A stretch of DNA of 64,000 nucleotides from JACVRW01 sp963812915 (lineage in GTDB: Bacteria > Actinomycetota > Thermoleophilia > Solirubrobacterales > Thermoleophilaceae): positions 248,001 to 312,000 of the forward strand of contig CAWEXB010000013.1 of NCBI GenBank assembly GCA_963812915.1, given 5' to 3'. Both the position numbers and the translations under genes were made by a program. The notes beneath the pieces were generated by a model. That model saw nothing but the letters and a program-made list of their open reading frames with translations, was not told the origin of the DNA and did not search any database. Below, one piece after another: positions 60,017 to 64,000 of this stretch (position 1 is its first letter; each line of letters begins with the position of its first letter).

Positions 60017-61753
60017 TCAAGCGGCTCGGAGGCTCGCGCCGCTTTTGGTGGCGGCGACGGGATTCCCGAGCTTGTAGGCGAAGCGGTGTCGGGCCTCGTG
60101 ATAGCTGCGGTCGGGCCCGAAGAAGCATCGGTGTGAGCGGATCATCTCCTCGGCGCGGTAGGCCTCGAGCGGCTTCCTCTGCGCGTCGCGCGTTCGGCGG
60201 ATCCGCTTCTCGACCAGGCGACCCGCGGCCGCACTACGAGCGAGCCGCTCCGCACGGGCACGTGTTTGCGCGCGGAAGCTCGCAACGCTCCGGCCGAACG
60301 CACCGTCCAGCAGCCCGATCTCGACGGCGTGCCGGGTGCCGATCGGCCTGAACGACGGGCCGGTCAGCCGGGCGGTCATGCCGGCTCCGACGCGACGCGG
60401 CAACAGATACGTCCAGTACTCCGACCCGTAAAGGCCGCCCATGTGGCCGTAGTAGGGGTTCAGCACGACGTCCTCGCGCGCCACGACCTCGTCGGCGGCG
60501 AGAGCGAACGCCACACCGCCGGCGGCCGCGTCGCCGGCCAGCGCGGAGATCACCAGATGCGAGTCGGTCTCGAGGACGTCGCGGACCAGGTCGTTCATCG
60601 CGTTCAGGTTCCGCCACGACTCCACGGCGGGGTCCTCGGCCGCCTCGATGACCTTCAGGTGGATGCCGTTCGAGAAGAAGTCATCGCCGCCGGCGAGCAC
60701 CAGGACCTTGGTCTGACGACGAGAGCGAGCGTACAGATACGCCTCCCGCAGCCGGCTGCATTGCTCGGTGCTCATTGCACCGTCGTAGAAGTCGAAGTGC
60801 AGGTACCCGACGCCGCGGTGCTCCTCATAGGAGATCTCGCGGTAGGTGTGGTCGGCGGGAGACGACTCGTGCAGGTGGATCGGACGCTCCGGCAGATCGA
60901 CCGCGTGCCCTGCCAACGCGAGCGCTCTGGTGGCCGGCAGCTTGAGGAACGCTTGATCGCCCTCGTCGCGCCGCTTGAGGTGGGTGATCCATACGGCGCC
61001 GTCGACCGTCGCTCGGCAGACGGCGCCGTCGCGCTGAGCGATCAGCTCGCCGGCGCGGCCGCGCAGGGCGCGCTCGTAGTGAGCCCCAAACAGATGGAAC
61101 CCCGTGCCCTCGACCGAATCGAGCACCCCGGGGTGACCCTCGGCGGCCCGGATCTTTCGGATCACCGTGTCGATCGAGTCCGAGCTCCAGTCGATCGCCC
61201 GGACGTCCTGCCGCATCAGCGGCCGAGCCCGGCCGGTGATCCGCACGTCCTCGTTGTCGGGCGCCCCGGGCGCCGAACCCGACGCGACGTTCCCGATCGC
61301 CTCCTCCAAGGCCTCGATGGCCGCCCGGCGCACCTCGGAGCGATAGAGGCTGCTCTTCCCCGCATCGCGCATGCGGAATGTGCGGGTGGCCCAGACATCT
61401 CCGGCGTCGAGCTCGCCATTGGCTTCGAGGACGGTCACGCCCCACTCGTCCATGCCGAGCTCGATCGCCCAGTCGAGCGAGGAGGGTCCGCGGTCGCCGT
61501 TCGGCCCGGGGTGCACGATCAGACACCGATGACTCGACCAGATCGACTCCGGGATCAGCTTCTTGAGCATGGGGCAGACGATCAGCTCCGGGCGGTGGCG
61601 CAGCACCGCCGCCTCCATGGCGGCGCCGGAGTCGACCACAGCCACCGCAACCTCGTGCCCAAGCTCCGTCAGCGCGATGTAGGCCCGTTGGCTGAGGCTG
61701 TTGTGGGCGGAGACGAGGAAGAGGATGCGCAGCGACCTGGGTGCCTGGGCCAT
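60017..61753 (-). CDS. hypX: HypX/HoxX hydrogenase maturation protein
   Basis: 578 aa, the usual length. The N-terminal domain is formyltransferase-like (LVSAHNSLSQRAYIALTELG, IVHPGPNGDRGPSSLDWA, NGELDAGDVWATRTF) and binds formyl-tetrahydrofolate; the C-terminal domain is crotonase-like (LAGGDDFFSNGIHLKVIE, GDAAAGGVAFALAADEVV, LNPYYGHMGGLYGSEYWTY). HypX makes the CO ligand of [NiFe]-hydrogenase from formyl-THF in aerobes. No other hydrogenase or hyp gene is in the window, so the enzyme it serves is elsewhere. ATG at 61753. Confidence 0.92.
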   Translation of the reverse strand: MAQAPRSLRILFLVSAHNSLSQRAYIALTELGHEVAVAVVDSGAAMEAAVLRHRPELIVCPMLKKLIPESIWSSHRCLIVHPGPNGDRGPSSLDWAIELGMDEWGVTVLEANGELDAGDVWATRTFRMRDAGKSSLYRSEVRRAAIEALEEAIGNVASGSAPGAPDNEDVRITGRARPLMRQDVRAIDWSSDSIDTVIRKIRAAEGHPGVLDSVEGTGFHLFGAHYERALRGRAGELIAQRDGAVCRATVDGAVWITHLKRRDEGDQAFLKLPATRALALAGHAVDLPERPIHLHESSPADHTYREISYEEHRGVGYLHFDFYDGAMSTEQCSRLREAYLYARSRRQTKVLVLAGGDDFFSNGIHLKVIEAAEDPAVESWRNLNAMNDLVRDVLETDSHLVISALAGDAAAGGVAFALAADEVVAREDVVLNPYYGHMGGLYGSEYWTYLLPRRVGAGMTARLTGPSFRPIGTRHAVEIGLLDGAFGRSVASFRAQTRARAERLARSAAAGRLVEKRIRRTRDAQRKPLEAYRAEEMIRSHRCFFGPDRSYHEARHRFAYKLGNPVAATKSGASLRAA

Positions 61754-61847
61754 GTCCAGGTCGACACCGGTTGCGGCTCCCGCATTCCTGTGAGGTTGCG
61801 CACACGATCGAGTGCCGTGCCGGCACGTTACGGCGCGGTCGACGCGG

Positions 61848-62123
61848 TCAGCGAGCCAGTCGCAGCGGCGGGTCGTAGGCGGCGGCGAGCCGTCCGAGGG
61901 CGATCGCGCCGATCAGGAGACCGAAGTCGCGCAGGGCGATGTCGTAGTAGCCCGAGTGCGTGAGGAGGAGGTTCACGATGATGCCGCCGAGCCAGCCGGC
62001 TACCAGATAGGCGCCGTAGCGCGGCTTCAGCGCGACCACGAGACCGGCCAGGATCTCGACCGCTCCCACGACGTATCGGCGGCCCGAGGGCCGCGGCGGA
62101 CCAGGCGCGGAACGTCCGGCCAA
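61848..62123 (-). CDS. Small DoxX-like membrane protein, N-terminus possibly lost
   Basis: 91 aa frame. YVVGAVEILAGLVVALKPRY, AYLVAGWLGGIIVNLLLTHS and ALRDFGLLIGAIALGRLAAA are three helices that match the later helices of short DoxX-like proteins. The N-terminal 16 residues (PGPPRPSGRR) do not look native. The divergent regulator gene next to it has also lost its N-terminus, and the two truncations meet at about 62083, so this gene probably lost its true start and first helix. Confidence 0.5.
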   Translation of the reverse strand: MAGRSAPGPPRPSGRRYVVGAVEILAGLVVALKPRYGAYLVAGWLGGIIVNLLLTHSGYYDIALRDFGLLIGAIALGRLAAAYDPPLRLAR

Positions 62124-62544
62124 GCTCTATACCGCGCCCGAGATCGAGGTGTCGGTGTCGGTGCCCACCCGCGATTACGAGTTCGCCGCCCGCCTGCTCG
62201 CCGAGGCGGCCGAGGCGGATCCGAGTGGGAAGACCCAAGCCGACCTGCACCTGGTCGCCACCCGCAGAGGACGCGAGCTGGGCGAGGGGCTACCCGGCGC
62301 CGCCCTCGTCGAGACCCTGGCGAAGCGCGGGTACGAACCCTTTGTCGACGAGGCCGGCGTGATCCGGCTCGCGAACTGCCCTTTCCATCGGCTCGCCGCG
62401 GATCACCGCGACCTCGTCTGTGGCACGAACCAGGCTTACGTCGCAGGTCTCCTCGAGGGGCTGCACCGCGAGGACGTGACCGCCAAGCTCGAACCGGAAC
62501 CCGGCCGCTGCTGCGTGGCCATCCGGGCTCGAACACAGCCTTGA
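62083..62544 (+). pseudogene. Truncated HTH transcriptional regulator, C-terminal Cys-rich domain only
   Basis: From 62083 the codons read a linker GPGAERPAKLYTAPEIEVSV, typical of ArsR-like regulators of this group, then SVPTRDYEFAARLLAEAAE, IRLANCPFHRLAADHRDLVC and KLEPEPGRCCVAIRA, with the conserved Cys set that suggests a metal or Fe-S site. The N-terminal winged-helix DNA-binding domain (about 70 residues) is absent; upstream DNA belongs to the divergent DoxX-like gene. GTG 62149 could allow a 131-aa product lacking DNA binding. Confidence 0.7.
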
Positions 62545-62643
62545 GCCGTCGTGAGGCCCGGCCGGGCACCGGCGTAGGCGTGCCCCACTGCGGCGCCGGA
62601 TCGTCATGATGCCGTCCCTCGAAACCCGAGAAGGAGACCGACA

Positions 62644-63471
62644 GTGGGAGTACTTGACGGCAAGGCGGCGATCGTGACGGGGTCCGCCCGCGGAATCGGC
62701 CGGGCCACCGCGGAGCTGCTCGCCGACCAGGGCGCCCGGGTGTTGATCAATGACCTCGACGGCGACGTGGCGGAGCAGGCCGCGTCCGAAATCGCCGGCG
62801 AGACGACCGTCTTCGCGGGCGACCTAACGCAACGGGGCATCCCGGACCAGCTCGTCCAGAAGGCCGTCGACGAGTTCGGCCGGATCGACATCATCGTCAA
62901 CAACGCCGGCTATACCTGGGACGGCGTGGCCCACAAGATGGCCGACGAGCAGTTCCAGGCGATGCTCGACATCCACACGGTCGTGCCCTTCCGGATCATC
63001 CGCGCCGCGGCCCCGCACATACGCGAGCCCGCCAAGGCGGAGCGCGAACAGGGCCAGGAGGTGTTCCGCAAGATCGTGAACGTGACCTCGGTCTCAGGCA
63101 CGATGGGCAACGCCGGGCAGGCGAACTACGCCGCCGGCAAGGCCGGCGTGGTGGGCCTGACGAAAACGCTCGCCAAGGAGTGGGGTCAGTTCAAGGTGAA
63201 CGTCAACGCCGTGGCGTTCGGGTTCGTCGAGACCCGCCTCACCGCCGCCAAGGAGGAGGGCGGAAAGATCGAGATGGAGGGCAGGGAGATCGCGCTGGGG
63301 ATCCCCGAGCAGATGCGCGCGATGGCGGCGGTAATGATTCCGCTCGGGCGCCCCGCCTCACCCGAGGAGGCCGCCGGCCCGGTCTTCTTCCTCTGCTCCC
63401 CCTGGTCGAACTTCGTGCACGGCCAGGTGCTGAACGCGACCGGCGGGCAGTTCGGCGGGATGTACATCTAA
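62644..63471 (+). CDS. Short-chain dehydrogenase/reductase, FabG-like
   Basis: 275 aa. Cofactor loop VTGSARGIGRATAELLADQG, NNAGYTWDG, and the catalytic Ser-Tyr-Lys in VTSVSGTMGNAGQANYAAGK. A C-terminal block HGQVLNATGGQFGGMYI fits the family. An insert around REPAKAEREQGQEV before the Ser is longer than in FabG and matches mycobacterial SDRs that act on acyl-CoA or steroid-like substrates. GTG at 62644 with GAGAAGGAGA upstream. Confidence 0.9.
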   Translation: MGVLDGKAAIVTGSARGIGRATAELLADQGARVLINDLDGDVAEQAASEIAGETTVFAGDLTQRGIPDQLVQKAVDEFGRIDIIVNNAGYTWDGVAHKMADEQFQAMLDIHTVVPFRIIRAAAPHIREPAKAEREQGQEVFRKIVNVTSVSGTMGNAGQANYAAGKAGVVGLTKTLAKEWGQFKVNVNAVAFGFVETRLTAAKEEGGKIEMEGREIALGIPEQMRAMAAVMIPLGRPASPEEAAGPVFFLCSPWSNFVHGQVLNATGGQFGGMYI

Positions 63472-63478
63472 AGGATGC

Positions 63479-63601
63479 GCGGCCCCGGGGCCGCGGACAA
63501 CCCGCCACACAACGCCCCGCCGGAGAAGCGCGGCCGGTTGTGTGTCCCTGAGACGGAAAACCCTCCACGCAATCCCGTCGGCGGGACCTTTGGCGGGTTT
63601 T
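63479..63601. terminator. Cluster of hairpins between convergent genes
   Basis: Three inverted repeats follow the SDR stop: GCGGCCCCGGGGCCGC (63479-63494); CACACAAC (63506-63513) with GTTGTGTG (63537-63544); and AAAACCC (63557-63563) with GGGTTTT (63595-63601), which encloses CCCG-TCGG-CGGG. The last has a short U-tract in both directions. Suits bidirectional termination between the SDR and hmgA. The remaining bases to 63696 show nothing I can name. Confidence 0.5.
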
Positions 63602-63696
63602 GCGCCACGGCCGCCCATTGCACGGGTACACCGCCCTACCCCGCCCAGGCGTGGACGGCGGGGAACACCCCCGCCTGAGCCGAACGCGCCCGGCCG

Positions 63697-64000
63697 CTAT
63701 GCGGTCGGCGCGGCTTCCTTGTCCGGGTTCCAGCTGTAGGCGTACTCCGGCTTGTCGCCCTCGGCCCAGAGCGTTCCCAGCCTCAGCGGGCGGAAGGTGT
63801 CCCACATCACCGCGAGCTCGTTCGTCGACTGCTTGCCGAGCGCCTTCTCGACCGCGCCCGGCTGCGGACCGTGCGGCAGCCCCGAGGGGTGCAGGGTGAG
63901 GCTGCCGACGTTCACGCCCTTGCGCGCCTCGTAGTTCCCGGCGGCGTAGAACATGACCTCCTCGGACTGGATGTTCGAGTGGTGGTAGGGCAGCGGCACC
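63697..64000 (-). CDS. hmgA: Homogentisate 1,2-dioxygenase, C-terminal part (5' end off the right edge)
   Basis: About 100 codons of the C-terminus. PLPYHHSNIQSEEVMFYAAG, VGSLTLHPSGLPHGPQPGAV and ELAVMWDTFRPLRL are diagnostic; the HPSG-PHG block holds one of the iron-binding His. The enzyme opens the ring of homogentisate in tyrosine breakdown. The valine codon GTG at 63999 is internal, so the gene starts beyond the window. The next pathway enzyme could be the FAH-family protein at 28 kb, though that is far away. Confidence 0.92.
   Translation of the reverse strand, partial: VPLPYHHSNIQSEEVMFYAAGNYEARKGVNVGSLTLHPSGLPHGPQPGAVEKALGKQSTNELAVMWDTFRPLRLGTLWAEGDKPEYAYSWNPDKEAAPTA

Overview
The window is high-GC DNA packed with genes on both strands, with short spacers and many 1-17 nt gene overlaps. 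Several families are typical of actinobacteria: PucR regulators, DUF3618, actinobacterial holin-X, DUF4235, FprA, a PimA-like glycosyltransferase and YrbE/Mkl transporter parts. With the paralogue styles seen, they point to a deep-branching actinobacterium such as class Thermoleophilia (Solirubrobacterales or Gaiellales). That placement is inference from protein style, not a tree. I see no tRNA, rRNA, CRISPR array, insertion sequence or prophage, so this reads as ordinary chromosome.

Layout. 0-4.6 kb: a minus-strand lipid-transport operon (two YrbE/MlaE permeases, an Mkl/MlaF ATPase, an RND/MMPL exporter cut by the window edge). 4.7-11.1 kb: a lipoprotein, small conserved proteins, a large ATPase-LuxR regulator, then a dipeptide-epimerase-like gene and a DUF1611 gene that match the DgcA/DgcN D-glutamate pair. 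11.2-15.5 kb: an ammonium operon amt-glnB-glnA-pucR. 15.6-23.0 kb: a PLP decarboxylase, metH, and a glycosyltransferase-flippase fusion. 23.0-37.1 kb: housekeeping genes (HemQ-like, FprA, Ppx/GppA, MFS, FAH, AarF, AlkA, the Fe-S trio ErpA/BolA/CGFS glutaredoxin, epimerase, DksA/TraR, DegV, AI-2E permease, flippase-like protein). 37.1-39.4 kb: a scarred locus with two sulfotransferase genes and gene relics. 39.4-43.1 kb: a small membrane-protein operon, a TetR-nitrilase operon and CapA. 43.1-58.3 kb: acyl-CoA and keto-acid catabolism (BKACE, CaiB/BaiF, carboxyltransferase, enoyl-CoA hydratase, acyl-CoA dehydrogenase), PPK2, an arginase-like protein, a stress protein and a two-component system. 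58.3-64 kb: acetamidase/formamidase, HypX, a truncated regulator, an SDR and the end of homogentisate dioxygenase.

Two points shape the reading. First, eleven otherwise well-conserved loci are each broken by one or more frameshifts (16 in all, five in metH), and every one resolves as a single extra base. That uniform sign looks like insertion-type consensus error, so I treat these genes as probably intact and annotate them whole. Second, three copies of a 27-bp palindrome (arms AAAGTAGGAAGT and ACTTCCTACTTT, 3-bp centre) lie at the starts of the BKACE-CaiB-MerR operon, the carboxyltransferase gene and the acyl-CoA dehydrogenase gene. They suggest an undescribed local catabolic regulon, perhaps run by the MerR protein encoded in the first operon.

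Other points of note: a 225-nt inverted-repeat element at 43.1 kb that may be a structured RNA, an orphan hypX implying a [NiFe]-hydrogenase elsewhere, and a PII protein lacking the usual Tyr51.
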